A stretch of 64,000 nt of DNA from Micromonospora noduli (GCF_003264365.1 NZ_PYAK01000021.1:38732-102731), one strand, 5' to 3'. Counted from the first letter of the stretch, positions 6,995 to 16,262 are shown. Translations and numbers: made by a program. Notes: generated from the sequence alone by a model not told the origin.

Positions 6995-7945
6995 TCAGCT
7001 GAGGGCGGTGGTGATGGCTCGGGCGGCGGCCAGCACCTCGGGGCCGATCGTGTCGACGTCCAGCGGGGCGAGCGCGACCACGCCGACGCTGGCCTCCAGG
7101 CCGGGTACGCCGAGCACCGGTGCGGCCACCCCGTACGCCCCGGCCTGCAACTCCCCGCTGCTACTCACCGGCTCGGCCACCCCGGCGCGACCGGCCAGGA
7201 TCGCCCGGCCGGCCGCTCCCAGGTCCAGTGGATGCCGTGCCCCGGCCCGGTACGCGACGTGGAACGACGTCCAGCTCGGCTCGACCACGGCCAGGGCGAC
7301 GCCCTCGCCACCTTCGACGACGGTCAGGTGCGCGGTCGCGCCGGCCTGCTCGGCGAGGCGGCGTAGCGCGGGCAGCGCACCCTCGGCGAGCAGCGGCTGG
7401 GCCCGTCGGGCCAGGTGCAGCAACCCGGCACCGAGGCGCAGCCGACCGTCTCCGTCGCGGCGCAGCATGCCGTGCCCGGTCAGCGCACTGACCAGTCGGT
7501 AAACGGCGGCCCGGCCGATGCCGAGTCGATTCGCGGCCTCGGTGACGGTGAGACCGCCAGAGGCGTCGGCGACCAGGTGCAGCAGCCGCAACCCCCGGTC
7601 GAGCGTCTGCGACGTCTCCCCGCCCCGCCCCGCAACCGCGTCGGCCCGCCCCGCGCCAGCATCGGCCCGCCCGAGGGTCGCGTCGGTCGAGCGGGAGGAC
7701 TGTCCGGAGGCCGCGTCGGCTGAGCGGGCGGCCTGCCCGGAGGCCGCGTCGGCTGAGCCGGAGGCCCGCCCGAAGGGCACGTCGGCCCGACCTCCACCTG
7801 CGCCGGACGATCCGAAGGTTGCGTCCGTCGGCCCGGAAGCCCGCTCGAAGGCCGGGTCGGCGGGGGCGGTGGGGTTGGCTGGCGGGTCACCGGAGCCACC
7901 GGAGCGTGCGGTCGCATCCACGCCTGGCAGCGTACGACCCGGCAC
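6995..7945 (-). CDS. IclR-family transcriptional regulator with repetitive N-terminal extension
   Basis: Residues ~108-316 form a standard IclR regulator: a winged HTH ('SQTLDRGLRLLHLVADA', 'LTVTEAANRLGIGRAAVYRL') followed by an effector domain ('RRLAEQAGATAHLTVVEGGEGV', 'HPLDLGAAGRAILA'). The first ~105 residues are an unusual low-complexity tail rich in A, S, G, D and R with repeated units like GRASGSADAASG. It could be a real disordered extension, or the annotated GTG (7945) could be too far upstream; in-frame GTG codons occur inside it. The gene is divergent from cysS with only 39 bp between starts. The C-terminal domain is slightly short. The ligand is unknown. Confidence 0.85.
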   Translation of the reverse strand: MPGRTLPGVDATARSGGSGDPPANPTAPADPAFERASGPTDATFGSSGAGGGRADVPFGRASGSADAASGQAARSADAASGQSSRSTDATLGRADAGAGRADAVAGRGGETSQTLDRGLRLLHLVADASGGLTVTEAANRLGIGRAAVYRLVSALTGHGMLRRDGDGRLRLGAGLLHLARRAQPLLAEGALPALRRLAEQAGATAHLTVVEGGEGVALAVVEPSWTSFHVAYRAGARHPLDLGAAGRAILAGRAGVAEPVSSSGELQAGAYGVAAPVLGVPGLEASVGVVALAPLDVDTIGPEVLAAARAITTALS

Positions 7946-7972
7946 CGGCGGACCCGGACAGGCACGGACAGC

Positions 7973-7985
7973 TACCCTTGTACGG
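7973..7985 (+). promoter_or_regulatory. -10 box of a probably leaderless cysS transcript
   Basis: TACCCT (7973-7978) fits the actinomycete TANNNT -10 element and ends six bases before GTG 7985. No Shine-Dalgarno sequence precedes the start, so transcription probably begins at the start codon. Confidence 0.45.
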
Positions 7986-9400
7986 TGACGCTACGCCTGT
8001 ATGACACCGCCACCCGATCGGTGCGGGACTTCGTCCCGCGGGAAGCCGGCAAGGTGGGGGTCTACCTGTGTGGTCTCACCCTCCAGGCGCCGCCGCACAT
8101 CGGTCACCTTCGCTCCGGCGTCAACTATGACGTCCTGCGTCGTTGGCTGTTGGCCGCCGGCTACGAGGTCACCTTCGTTCGCAATCTGACCGACATCGAC
8201 GACAAGATCCTGGTCAAGGCGGGCGAGCAGGGCCGACCGTTCTGGTCGATCGCGTACGCCAACGAGCTGCTGCTCGCCGAGTCGTACCGGTCGTTGAACG
8301 TGCTGGCGCCCACCTACGAGCCGCGCGCCACCGGGCACATCCCCGAGATGCATGAGCTGATCACGAAGTTGATCGCCGACGGGCACGCGTACCCGGCGAG
8401 TGACGGCTCCGGCGACGTCTACTTCGACGTGGCGTCCTGGCCGGCGTACGGGTCGCTGTCGGGTCAGTCTCCGGACGCCATGCAGTCGGCCGGGGACGCC
8501 CCGGATCGGGGCAAGCGGGATCCGCGCGACTTCGCGCTGTGGAAGGGCGCCAAACCGGACGAGCCGGCGGACGCCTACTGGCCCTCGCCGTGGGGGCTGG
8601 GCCGTCCCGGCTGGCACATCGAGTGCTCGGCGATGTGCTGGCGCTATCTCGGCCCGGAGTTCGACATTCACGGCGGTGGCCTGGATCTGACGTTCCCGCA
8701 CCACGAGAACGAGATCGCCCAGTCCCAGGCGGCCGGGTTGCCGTTCGCCCGCTACTGGGTGCACCACGGGCTGCTCAGCATCGGCGGGGCCAAGATGGGC
8801 AAGTCCGCGGGCAACGCGCTGGGCCTGGCGTACGTGGACTCGCTCGGGGTGCGGCCGGTGGAGCTGCGCTACTACTACGCCGCCGCGCACTACCGTTCGG
8901 TGATCGACTACTCGGAGGATTCGCTGCGCGACGCGGCCACCGCGTACCGGCGGATCGAGGGTTTCGTGCAGCGGGCCGCCGAGCGGGTCGGTGCCGGGCA
9001 GCTCGGTGAGCTGCCCGCCGGCTTCGTCGCCGCGATGGACGACGACCTCAACACGTCCGCCGCGCTGGCCGTGCTACAACAGCACATTCGGGACGGCAAC
9101 ACCGCGCTGAGCGTCGGCGACGATGTGACCGTCCGCACCACGCTGGCCGTGGTGCGGGCAATGCTGGATATTCTCGGGATCGACCCCCTCGACCCGGCCT
9201 GGACCGGTGGCGGCCGATCGGACGATCTTCGTGCCGTGGTGGACTCCCTGATCGCGCTGGCCCTGGAGCAGCGTGCGCAGGCGCGGGGCCGCAAGGACTG
9301 GGCTGCCGCGGACGCCGTGCGCGACCAGCTCAAGCTGGCCGGCGTGGTGGTCGAGGACACCCCCCAGGGCCCCCGTTGGACTATTGGAGAGCAGGACTGA
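7985..9400 (+). CDS. cysS: Cysteinyl-tRNA synthetase
   Basis: The 471-residue enzyme charges tRNA-Cys with cysteine. The class-I signatures are present: HIGH at residues 38-41 (PHIGHLRSG), preceded by the zinc-ligand Cys in 'VYLCGLTLQ', and KMGKS at 270-274 as the variant KMSKS loop. Further zinc ligands are in 'WHIECSAMC' and 'FPHHENEIAQS'. The length is that of CysRS rather than the shorter paralogue MshC of mycothiol synthesis. GTG at 7985 lacks a Shine-Dalgarno sequence but sits six bases after a -10 box. Its stop overlaps the rlmB start by one base, so the two are co-transcribed. Confidence 0.97.
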   Translation: MTLRLYDTATRSVRDFVPREAGKVGVYLCGLTLQAPPHIGHLRSGVNYDVLRRWLLAAGYEVTFVRNLTDIDDKILVKAGEQGRPFWSIAYANELLLAESYRSLNVLAPTYEPRATGHIPEMHELITKLIADGHAYPASDGSGDVYFDVASWPAYGSLSGQSPDAMQSAGDAPDRGKRDPRDFALWKGAKPDEPADAYWPSPWGLGRPGWHIECSAMCWRYLGPEFDIHGGGLDLTFPHHENEIAQSQAAGLPFARYWVHHGLLSIGGAKMGKSAGNALGLAYVDSLGVRPVELRYYYAAAHYRSVIDYSEDSLRDAATAYRRIEGFVQRAAERVGAGQLGELPAGFVAAMDDDLNTSAALAVLQQHIRDGNTALSVGDDVTVRTTLAVVRAMLDILGIDPLDPAWTGGGRSDDLRAVVDSLIALALEQRAQARGRKDWAAADAVRDQLKLAGVVVEDTPQGPRWTIGEQD

Positions 9401-10533
9401 TGGCCGGCAACTCGCAGCGCCGTGGCCGGCGACTGACGTCGAAGGCAGGCGCCCCCAAGGGCACCGGCGGCAAGAACAAGGACTCGTTGGCCGGGCGGGG
9501 TCGCACCCTGCCCGCGGACGAGCGGCCGTGGCACAAGGGCTACTCGGGCACCGAGAAGCTGCCCCAGCGCACCGCCTGGAAGCAGGACAAGGAGCGCCGC
9601 GCGGCGGCCGAGGAGGGGCGCGCCCCCAAGATCGGCCAGCCCGGCAGCAAGGACACCACCTGGGGTCGGGGTGGCGGTCGGGGCGTACCGGTCGGCCGGG
9701 GTGCTGCCACCGGCGGGCGGGGCGGCAAGCCCACCGGGCGGTCCGGCCCCCGGGTCACGCCGGGGCGCAAGTCCAACCCGTCCAAGGACACCCCGGAGCT
9801 GTTGGTCGGGCGTAACCCGGTGCTGGAGGCGCTGCGCGCCAACGTGCCGGCGACGGCGCTCTACACGGCCCAGGGCATCGACATGGACGACCGGATCAAC
9901 GAGATCATCCGGACCGCCGCTGACCGGGGCATCGCCAACCTGGAGATCAGCCGCGCCGAGTTGGACCGGATGACCGGCGGGGTGCTGCACCAGGGCGTCG
10001 GCTTGCAGGTGCCGCCCTTCGCGTACCAGCCGTTCGAGGACATGGTCGCCGCTGCCCTGGAGCAGCAGGCCCCGCTGCTGGTCGCGCTGGACGGTGTCAC
10101 CGACCCGCGCAACCTGGGCGCCGTGATCCGGTCGGCTGCCGCGTTCGGCGCGCAGGGTGTTTTCGTACCCGAGCGTCGTGCCGCCGGGATCACCGCGACC
10201 GCCTGGCGGACCAGTGCCGGCGCGGCCGCGCGGGTGCCGGTGGCGCAGGTGACCAACCTGACCCGGTCGCTGAAGGCGTGCCGCGACGCCGGCTTCATGG
10301 TCGTCGGCCTGGATGCCGACGGCGACACCGACCTCTACAACCTGGAGGCCGCGGTCGGTCCGCTGGTGGTGGTGGTCGGTTCCGAGGGGCGCGGTCTTTC
10401 CCGCCTGGTCGGGGAGACCTGCGACCTGACCGTCAGCATCCCGATGATCTCCGAGGTCGAGTCGCTCAACGCCAGCGTGGCGGCGGCGGTCGCCCTGGCC
10501 GAGGTCGCCCGCCGGCGCTCCGTCGAGCAGTAG
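9400..10533 (+). CDS. rlmB: 23S rRNA (guanosine-2'-O-)-methyltransferase RlmB-like (SpoU family)
   Basis: The 377-residue protein belongs to the SpoU/TrmH SPOUT methyltransferases, which use S-adenosylmethionine to methylate ribose 2'-OH in rRNA. Residues ~1-135 are a basic Gly/Arg/Lys-rich extension typical of actinobacterial RlmB. An L30e-like substrate-binding domain follows ('LVGRNPVLEALRANVPATAL'), then the knot domain with motif 1 'DPRNLGAVIRSAAAFG', motif 2 'VVVGSEGRGLS' and motif 3 'IPMISEVESLNASVAAAVAL'. The ATG overlaps the cysS stop (TGATG), with GGAG upstream. The cysS-rlmB pairing is conserved in actinomycetes. The exact target nucleotide is inferred from the family. Confidence 0.9.
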   Translation: MAGNSQRRGRRLTSKAGAPKGTGGKNKDSLAGRGRTLPADERPWHKGYSGTEKLPQRTAWKQDKERRAAAEEGRAPKIGQPGSKDTTWGRGGGRGVPVGRGAATGGRGGKPTGRSGPRVTPGRKSNPSKDTPELLVGRNPVLEALRANVPATALYTAQGIDMDDRINEIIRTAADRGIANLEISRAELDRMTGGVLHQGVGLQVPPFAYQPFEDMVAAALEQQAPLLVALDGVTDPRNLGAVIRSAAAFGAQGVFVPERRAAGITATAWRTSAGAAARVPVAQVTNLTRSLKACRDAGFMVVGLDADGDTDLYNLEAAVGPLVVVVGSEGRGLSRLVGETCDLTVSIPMISEVESLNASVAAAVALAEVARRRSVEQ

Positions 10534-10548
10534 CGCACGTCGAACGAC

Positions 10549-10579
10549 GGCCCCCTCCCGCCGAGCGCGGGAGGGGGCC
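10549..10579 (+). terminator. Terminator of the cysS-rlmB operon
   Basis: GGCCCCCTCCCG (10549-10560) pairs perfectly with CGGGAGGGGGCC (10568-10579) across a 7-nt loop, followed by TTCGTGT. It lies 16 bp after the rlmB stop codon. Confidence 0.85.
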
Positions 10580-10624
10580 TTCGTGTCAGCTCTGACAGGT
10601 CAAGAGCCGCTTCGGGTACGGCGA

Positions 10625-10654
10625 AGGGGCGGCCCGCCGAAGCGGACCGCCCCT
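10625..10654 (-). terminator. Terminator of msiK
   Basis: AGGGGCGGCCCGC (10625-10637) pairs with GCGGACCGCCCCT (10642-10654) with one G-U position and a 4-nt loop. It lies 18 bp beyond the msiK stop on the minus strand, back to back with the rlmB terminator. Confidence 0.75.
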
Positions 10655-10671
10655 GTCGGTACGGCGTTACG

Positions 10672-11763
<1,092 letters not shown>

Positions 11764-11782
11764 GGTGAAGCGCTTCCTTTCA

Positions 11783-11843
11783 CCGGCAGGAACGTGCCGG
11801 ACGATCCGAGTGAAGGAGCAACCGGCACGTGTCCGTGCCGGTT
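11783..11843 (-). promoter_or_regulatory. Two related inverted repeats in the msiK leader
   Basis: CCGGCA (11783-11788) pairs with TGCCGG (11795-11800), and AACCGGCACG (11820-11829) pairs with CGTGCCGGTT (11834-11843) around a 4-nt loop. Both contain CCGGCA. They lie 20-80 bp upstream of the msiK ATG and may be operators or RNA hairpins; the sequence alone does not decide. Confidence 0.4.
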
Positions 11844-11899
11844 CAGCGGACGGCGGCGCGGTCGCGGGGGCGCCCGGTCGTCGTCCGTGTCAGTGAACC

Positions 11900-11913
11900 G
11901 TAAACGCGTTTAC
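11900..11913. promoter_or_regulatory. LacI-family-type operator GTAAACGCGTTTAC
   Basis: This perfect 14-bp palindrome has the central CG and the flanking AAAC/GTTT of LacI/GalR-family operators. It is AT-rich against a GC-rich background and lies 137 bp upstream of msiK. The rest of the 341-bp gap 11764-12104 holds the two msiK leader hairpins and the tRNA promoter region; I see no further gene in it. Confidence 0.55.
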
Positions 11914-12104
11914 CCGTGCTGCCAAGGTGGGGGGCCGCCCTGCCCACCAGGCGGGCTACGCATTCCGGTCACTCGGGCACGGGCAGACATCAATCGACGC
12001 CGTGGGAAACGAGTCTGCGTCGGGTTGTTGACGATTCCCGTTCTCGGGAGGCCACGCGATCGGGATTACCGGACGTCAGTCGCTATGCTGACCTCGACGC
12101 ACGC

Positions 12105-12181
12105 GCCCCTGTAGCTCAGCTGGCCAGAGCACTCGCCTTGTAAGCGAGATGTCGCCGGTTCGATCCCGGCCGGGGGCTCCA
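12105..12181 (+). tRNA. tRNA-Thr (anticodon TGT)
   Basis: The cloverleaf is complete: acceptor stem GCCCCTG/CGGGGGC with one G-U pair, D arm with AGCTCAGCTGGCCAGAGC, anticodon stem CTCGC/GCGAG around the loop CTTGTAA (anticodon TGT, reading ACA), and T arm GCCGG-TTCGATC-CCGGC. The discriminator base is T and CCA is encoded at 12179-12181. A possible -10 (TATGCT) lies at 12084-12089. Confidence 0.97.
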
Positions 12182-12310
12182 ATTACATCAGACCTTTCCG
12201 AACGGCACTGCTGTCCCTGTCGGTCCGGCCCGAGCGGCATCCGGGCGTCGACCAAGTTCGCTATCGTGCCTCCGTCCCGCCATCAGGCGGTGGTCCACGG
12301 GGGAGTCACA

Positions 12311-13090
12311 ATGAAACAGAGCACCACTCTGCTCGTGCTGGGCTTGACCGGCGGCCTGTTCGTTGCTGCCGGCTGCACTCCGACGACTGAGCCCACGCGC
12401 GCCGACAAGCTGGTCCAGGCCACCGCCACGGCCACTGCCGTGCCGTCTCCGACGCCCAACGTCCGCAGCGAATTGGTCGTGGCATTGCAGCGGTCGCAGG
12501 GGGCTGCCCACCGGTACGCAGTGCGCGGCAACCTGCCCGAAGGGCAGAACGTCAACGGCACGGGTGCCTTCGATCCGAAGAAGCGCCGTTTCCAGACCAC
12601 GATCTCGGTCACCGGAGGGAAGTATCCGTCGGCGGGGAGCCGGATCGTGATTGGCAACGACAGTTACGTGCGGCCGTCCGACGACAAGGACTGGGTGCAC
12701 GTCGATCTGAAGCGAGTGAAGCGCGACGATCCCTTCCTGCGCTTCGACTGGGTCGACCCGACCGGCCTGAAGGCGTTCACCTCGTCGATCGCCTCGGTGG
12801 ACCGCGTCGACCCGCATACCTACACCGGCCGTTTCGACCCCACCGGCAAGGACGCCACGTCGTTCCTCCCGGTGGGCGCACCGAGCATCGTCTCGATCGG
12901 CATAGGCCTGTCGCCGTTCACGATCACGACCGACGACCAGGGTTGGGTGACCTCGATCAAGGTGGAGCTGAGCCCCAGCGATGGCCGGAAGCTGACGCTG
13001 ACCACCACCATGAAAGATCATGGGAAGTCCTTGAAGATCAACGCGCCGGCACGCGCTGGTGAGGCCGCCGACTTCTACTACCGCAAGTAA
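12311..13090 (+). CDS. Putative lipoprotein (LppX/LprAFG-like)
   Basis: The 259-residue protein begins with a lipoprotein signal: MKQSTTLLVLGLTGGLFVAAGC, with Cys22 in the lipobox VAAGC. A Thr/Ala/Pro linker follows, then a beta-rich domain with alternating strands ('RYAVRGNLPEGQNVNGTGAF', 'RFQTTISVTGGKYPSAGSRI', 'DSYVRPSDDKDWVHVDL'). This resembles the LppX/LprG half-barrel of actinobacterial envelope lipoproteins that hold or carry lipids, although the resemblance is in pattern only. The ATG is preceded by GGGGGAG; an upstream in-frame ATG near the tRNA is rejected because it would overlap the tRNA and displace the signal peptide. It probably sits on the outer face of the membrane. Confidence 0.75.
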   Translation: MKQSTTLLVLGLTGGLFVAAGCTPTTEPTRADKLVQATATATAVPSPTPNVRSELVVALQRSQGAAHRYAVRGNLPEGQNVNGTGAFDPKKRRFQTTISVTGGKYPSAGSRIVIGNDSYVRPSDDKDWVHVDLKRVKRDDPFLRFDWVDPTGLKAFTSSIASVDRVDPHTYTGRFDPTGKDATSFLPVGAPSIVSIGIGLSPFTITTDDQGWVTSIKVELSPSDGRKLTLTTTMKDHGKSLKINAPARAGEAADFYYRK

Positions 13091-13387
13091 CAGTTCAGCC
13101 GCACCGGGCCGGTGTCACTCCGGGCGCACGGTGTCCCACAGGTGTGGTTGGCAGTAGTGGTTGCGAGCACCAGCCGCCAGCACCGCCCGCAGCGGGACGA
13201 GGTGCGGGGTACCCGCGAATCATCGGGGATCGGAGACAATCGTGCGGACCCCGGTCGCCCCGGTCGGGCCCGCGAGGGGCACTGCCACCGCGGATGCCCC
13301 GAGTTGAGTGGCGCGCCCACCCGACCGGACGACGGAGCGCCCGGCGCTAACCTGGGGCCGGAGCAGCGCGGAGCGGGACGGGGGCAG

Positions 13388-13789
13388 ATGAGTCGGGCGG
13401 TGGAGGAGTCGAACCGGGCGATGCTGCGCGCCCGGGACGCGATGGACCGGGCGTACGCCGAGCCTCTGGACATTCCCGCGTTGGCCCGGATCGCGCACGT
13501 CTCGCAGGCGCACTTCATCCGTACCTTCCGGGCAACCTTCGGTGAGACCCCGCACCGCTACCTGCAACGCCGCCGGGTGGAGCGGGCGATGTCGTTGCTG
13601 GTGGAGACCGAGCGGGACGTGACGGACATCTGCTACGCCGTCGGCTTCGGCAGCCTGGGCACGTTCAGTCGGACGTTCCGGCAGATCGTCGGGGAGTCCC
13701 CCTCGGATTTCCGGCGTCAACGCGTCGCGCCGGCCAACGTGCCGTCGTGCTTCACCAAAGCCTGGACCCGACCCAGCAGTTTTGGATAA
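13388..13789 (+). CDS. AraC-family helix-turn-helix regulator (DNA-binding domain only)
   Basis: From ATG 13388 the protein has 133 residues and consists almost only of the AraC double HTH. The first helix-turn-helix is 'LDIPALARIAHVSQAHFIRT', with 'FGETPHRYLQRRRVERA' as the linker helix. The second is 'VTDICYAVGFGSLGTFSRTF', followed by the family end 'GESPSDFRRQR'. No effector domain is present. The next gene, 36 bp downstream, is a VOC/glyoxalase protein; such AraC-VOC pairs are common in actinomycetes and suggest local control (inference). The 297 bp before this start show no convincing gene. Confidence 0.88.
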   Translation: MSRAVEESNRAMLRARDAMDRAYAEPLDIPALARIAHVSQAHFIRTFRATFGETPHRYLQRRRVERAMSLLVETERDVTDICYAVGFGSLGTFSRTFRQIVGESPSDFRRQRVAPANVPSCFTKAWTRPSSFG

Positions 13790-13818
13790 GCCGCAGGTCA
13801 CGGTCTACCTCTAGCGTC

Positions 13819-14244
13819 ATGGGCATGACGATGAACGCGATCAGCCGCTCCCAGATCTACGTCCTCGACCAGGACGCCGCGCTTGACTTCTACGTCAACA
13901 AGCTCGGCATGGAGGTCAACACCGACCAGGACCTCGGCTTCATGCGGTGGCTCACTGTCAACCTGCCCGGCGACCCGGAGCGCGAGATCCTGTTGGAGAA
14001 GCCGGGCCCGCCCGCGCTGGACCCGGCCACCGCCGAGCAGGTCCGTGAGCTGCTCACCAAGGGCGCCCTCGGCGGGTACCTCTTCATGACCACTGACGAC
14101 GCCCGCAAGACGCACGAGGATCTTGTGGCGAAGGGCGTCGAGATCACCGACGAGCCGACCGAGCGCCCGTACGGGATCGACTTCGGCATCCGGGACCCGT
14201 TCGGCAACCGGATCCGCATCGGCCAGATGTTCCCGCGGGCGTAG
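13819..14244 (+). CDS. VOC-family (glyoxalase/bleomycin-resistance-like) protein
   Basis: The ~141-residue protein has the paired beta-alpha-beta-beta-beta motifs of the vicinal oxygen chelate fold. The first module starts 'SRSQIYVLDQDAALDFYVNK' and the second contains 'LGGYLFMTTDDARKTHEDLV' and ends 'PYGIDFGIRDPFGNRIRIGQ'. Glu in 'EREILLEKPG' and the acidic positions near the C-terminus could bind a metal. Starts at 13819, 13825 and 13831 are all ATG in frame. TAGCGT at 13812-13817 as a -10 element would make a leaderless message starting at 13825. The substrate is unknown; detoxification of a reactive metabolite is the usual role. Confidence 0.85.
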   Translation: MGMTMNAISRSQIYVLDQDAALDFYVNKLGMEVNTDQDLGFMRWLTVNLPGDPEREILLEKPGPPALDPATAEQVRELLTKGALGGYLFMTTDDARKTHEDLVAKGVEITDEPTERPYGIDFGIRDPFGNRIRIGQMFPRA

Positions 14245-14254
14245 GGGGCGGGCG

Positions 14255-14926
14255 ATGAGCCAGGCCGCGGCGTTTCCAGTGGTACGACCGACCGCCGTCG
14301 GTCGGGACCGCCTGCTGTTGATCGGCGGGGTGCTCGCCGGCCCGATCTTTGTCGGCTCGGCGATGGTGCAGGCGGCGACCCGCGACGGCTTCGACTTTCG
14401 TCGCCACCCGGTCAGCGTGTTGAGCACCGGAGAGCTGGGTTGGATTCAGATCGTCACGTTCCTGGTCACCGGGGTGCTCTGCGTGCTGGCCGCCCAAGCG
14501 TTGCGCCGCCGTACCGGCGAAGGCAGCGGATCGGTCTGGCTGCCCCGACTGCTCGCGCTGTACGGCCTGGGCCTGGTCGGGGCGGCGATCTTCAGCGCCG
14601 ACCCGGCCGACGGGTTCCCGGTCGGTACGCCTCGGGGCGCCGGTGAGATCAGTTGGCACGGGGGCCTGCACTTCCTGGTGGCGGCGGTCGCCTTCGTGTC
14701 GCTGATCGTGGCGACTGTGGTGGCCGCCCGTCGGGCCGCCCGGCAGGGGGCGCGCGGTCGAGCCGCGTACAGCCTGGTGACCGGGATGTTCTTCGCGGCG
14801 GCCTGGGTGACGCTGATCGCCCGGCCGACTCCGGCGGTGATGGTGGCGTTCGGCCTGGCGGTGACGGCCGGCTGGCTGTGGGTGTCGGTCACCTTCGCGC
14901 GGGCGGCGTCCGGTCGGGTCGACTGA
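14255..14926 (+). CDS. DUF998 family membrane protein
   Basis: The 223-residue protein has six predicted membrane helices, including 'LLLIGGVLAGPIFVGSAMVQ', 'IQIVTFLVTGVLCVLAAQAL', 'LLALYGLGLVGAAIFSADPA' and 'GLHFLVAAVAFVSLIVATVV'. The motifs 'FDFRRHPVSVLSTGELGWIQ' and 'ADPADGFPVGTP...SWHGGLHF' are hallmarks of DUF998, whose function is not established. It begins 10 bp after the VOC gene with GGGGGCGGG upstream, so it is probably in the same transcript. A hairpin at 14942-14977 follows. Confidence 0.88.
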   Translation: MSQAAAFPVVRPTAVGRDRLLLIGGVLAGPIFVGSAMVQAATRDGFDFRRHPVSVLSTGELGWIQIVTFLVTGVLCVLAAQALRRRTGEGSGSVWLPRLLALYGLGLVGAAIFSADPADGFPVGTPRGAGEISWHGGLHFLVAAVAFVSLIVATVVAARRAARQGARGRAAYSLVTGMFFAAAWVTLIARPTPAVMVAFGLAVTAGWLWVSVTFARAASGRVD

Positions 14927-14941
14927 GCCGACGGCCGCAGG

Positions 14942-14977
14942 ACCGGGAGGTGCGGGGTCGAACTCGTACCTCCCGGT
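14942..14977 (+). terminator. Hairpin after the VOC-DUF998 unit
   Basis: ACCGGGAGGT (14942-14951) and ACCTCCCGGT (14968-14977) form a perfect 10-bp stem with a 16-nt loop, 15 bp after the DUF998 stop. Confidence 0.5.
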
Positions 14978-14994
14978 GTGTTGAGGTGGGGGCC

Positions 14995-15639
14995 ATGGTG
15001 ACCCGGTTGCTCTACCTGACCCGACACGCCGAGCAGGATCTCTCCGAGCCGAGTGGGCCGGATGCCGGCGAACCGGATACCGGCCTGTCGGAGCGCGGCC
15101 GGCGGCAGGCCGCCCTGCTCGGCGAACGCCTGCGGGCCCGGCGGTTCGCCGCCGTCCACCACGGGCCGCTGCGCCGGGCCGCGCAGACCGCCGAGCTGGT
15201 CGCCAAGTCGCTGTCCGACGTTCCGGTGTACGAGACGGAGCTGGCCGGTGACCACCTCCCACAGGACACGGATCCGGCTGGCCTGCCGCCCGCGTACGCC
15301 GAATTCCTTACGCAGTTCTCGGCGGCCGAGCGGGTCGACGGGCCGCGAGTGACGGCGGACGCGGTGCGGCGCTTCGCCGGCCCGGTCGCCGAGGGGCCCG
15401 CCGGCGGGGAACCGGTGCGTGAACTGGTCGTGACGCACAGCTTCCTGATCGCCTGGCTGGTGCGGCACGCCCTCGACGCGCCGGAGCGGCGGTGGCTGGG
15501 TTTGAACTCACACAACGCGGGGCTGACCGTCATCCGGTACAGCGCGGCCGGCCCGCCCAGTCTGATCGCCGTCAACGACGTGGCCCACCTGCCGCCGGAG
15601 CTGCGGGGCACCGGCCTGCCCCCGGACTACCTGGTCTGA
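14995..15639 (+). CDS. Histidine phosphatase family protein
   Basis: The 214-residue protein belongs to the phosphoglycerate-mutase-like histidine phosphatases. The catalytic motif is TRHAEQ (a variant of RHG, with Ala replacing Gly) at residues ~9-14, with 'GLSERGRRQAALLGERL' after it. Arg in 'HHGPLRRAAQTAEL' is a phosphate-pocket residue, and the second catalytic His is in 'ELVVTHSFLIAWLV'. The ATG is preceded by GAGGTGGGGG. It is probably a broad-specificity phosphatase; the Ala in place of Gly is seen in some actinomycete members. The last 13 bp overlap the convergent lipoprotein gene. Confidence 0.88.
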   Translation: MVTRLLYLTRHAEQDLSEPSGPDAGEPDTGLSERGRRQAALLGERLRARRFAAVHHGPLRRAAQTAELVAKSLSDVPVYETELAGDHLPQDTDPAGLPPAYAEFLTQFSAAERVDGPRVTADAVRRFAGPVAEGPAGGEPVRELVVTHSFLIAWLVRHALDAPERRWLGLNSHNAGLTVIRYSAAGPPSLIAVNDVAHLPPELRGTGLPPDYLV

Positions 15640-16196
15640 GTGTCGGTGGCCCGCAGCAGCAGCTCGACCAGCGCGCGGGTGGCTGGCAGCCGTTGCGCGT
15701 CGTCGCTGGGGCAGTCGTCGTACCCGATCTCGGTGGTGCCGACGGTCAGCCGGTAGCTGAACACGTCTGTGCAGTTGGTCGCGCCGGCCGTCTGGCGGGC
15801 CTCGGCGGACAGCCGGGAGTCGGCGGTCAGCCCGCGCAGCCGGCCGAGGTCGGCGGGGTTGAGTTGGCCGGTACGCCGACCGCCGGCACGGTCCACGGCC
15901 GTCCATCGGCCGTCCGGCTCGACGGTCACGGTGTCAGCGCGGCCGGCGAAGCCGCCGGAGCGAAACAGCATCACCCGCGTCGACGCGATATCGGTGGCCG
16001 GCGGCCCGGTCGGCAACGTGGAGGCGGGGGCCGCGGTTGGCGGCGGCGGGGCGTCGGTGGCCGACCCGGTCGGGGTGGGGCCGGCGCTGGTCGGCGTTTG
16101 GTCACGAGCGGCGCCGCTTCCGTCGGTGCTGGTGCAGCCGGCCAGGAGCGCGACCAGTAGGGCGAACGTGGCGCCGGCTGTCGAGGCGGGTCTCAT
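15627..16196 (-). CDS. Putative lipoprotein
   Basis: From ATG 16196 the protein has 189 residues with a lipoprotein signal (MRPASTAGATFALLVALLAGC; Cys21 in LLAGC). A Thr/Pro/Ala linker runs to about residue 70. The compact domain after it contains 'TRVMLFRSGGFAGRADTVTV' and a likely disulfide pair (TNCTDVFSY and YDDCPSD). Similar short lipoproteins in Micromonospora and Streptomyces have no assigned role. An upstream ATG in the same frame would add 17 residues before the signal and is less likely. The gene is divergent from the M4 protease. Confidence 0.72.
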   Translation of the reverse strand: MRPASTAGATFALLVALLAGCTSTDGSGAARDQTPTSAGPTPTGSATDAPPPPTAAPASTLPTGPPATDIASTRVMLFRSGGFAGRADTVTVEPDGRWTAVDRAGGRRTGQLNPADLGRLRGLTADSRLSAEARQTAGATNCTDVFSYRLTVGTTEIGYDDCPSDDAQRLPATRALVELLLRATDTQTR

Positions 16197-16262
16197 GTCC
16201 GTCGGACGTGCCGGGGCGGGTGTTGGTTCCCTCGTCAAGCCCCTCATCCGAACGGTCAATGT

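Noticed and set aside
12149..12310. Upstream extension of the lipoprotein gene to a start inside the tRNA
   Set aside because: It would overlap tRNA-Thr and place 54 residues before a clear lipoprotein signal peptide; the ATG at 12311 has its own Shine-Dalgarno sequence.
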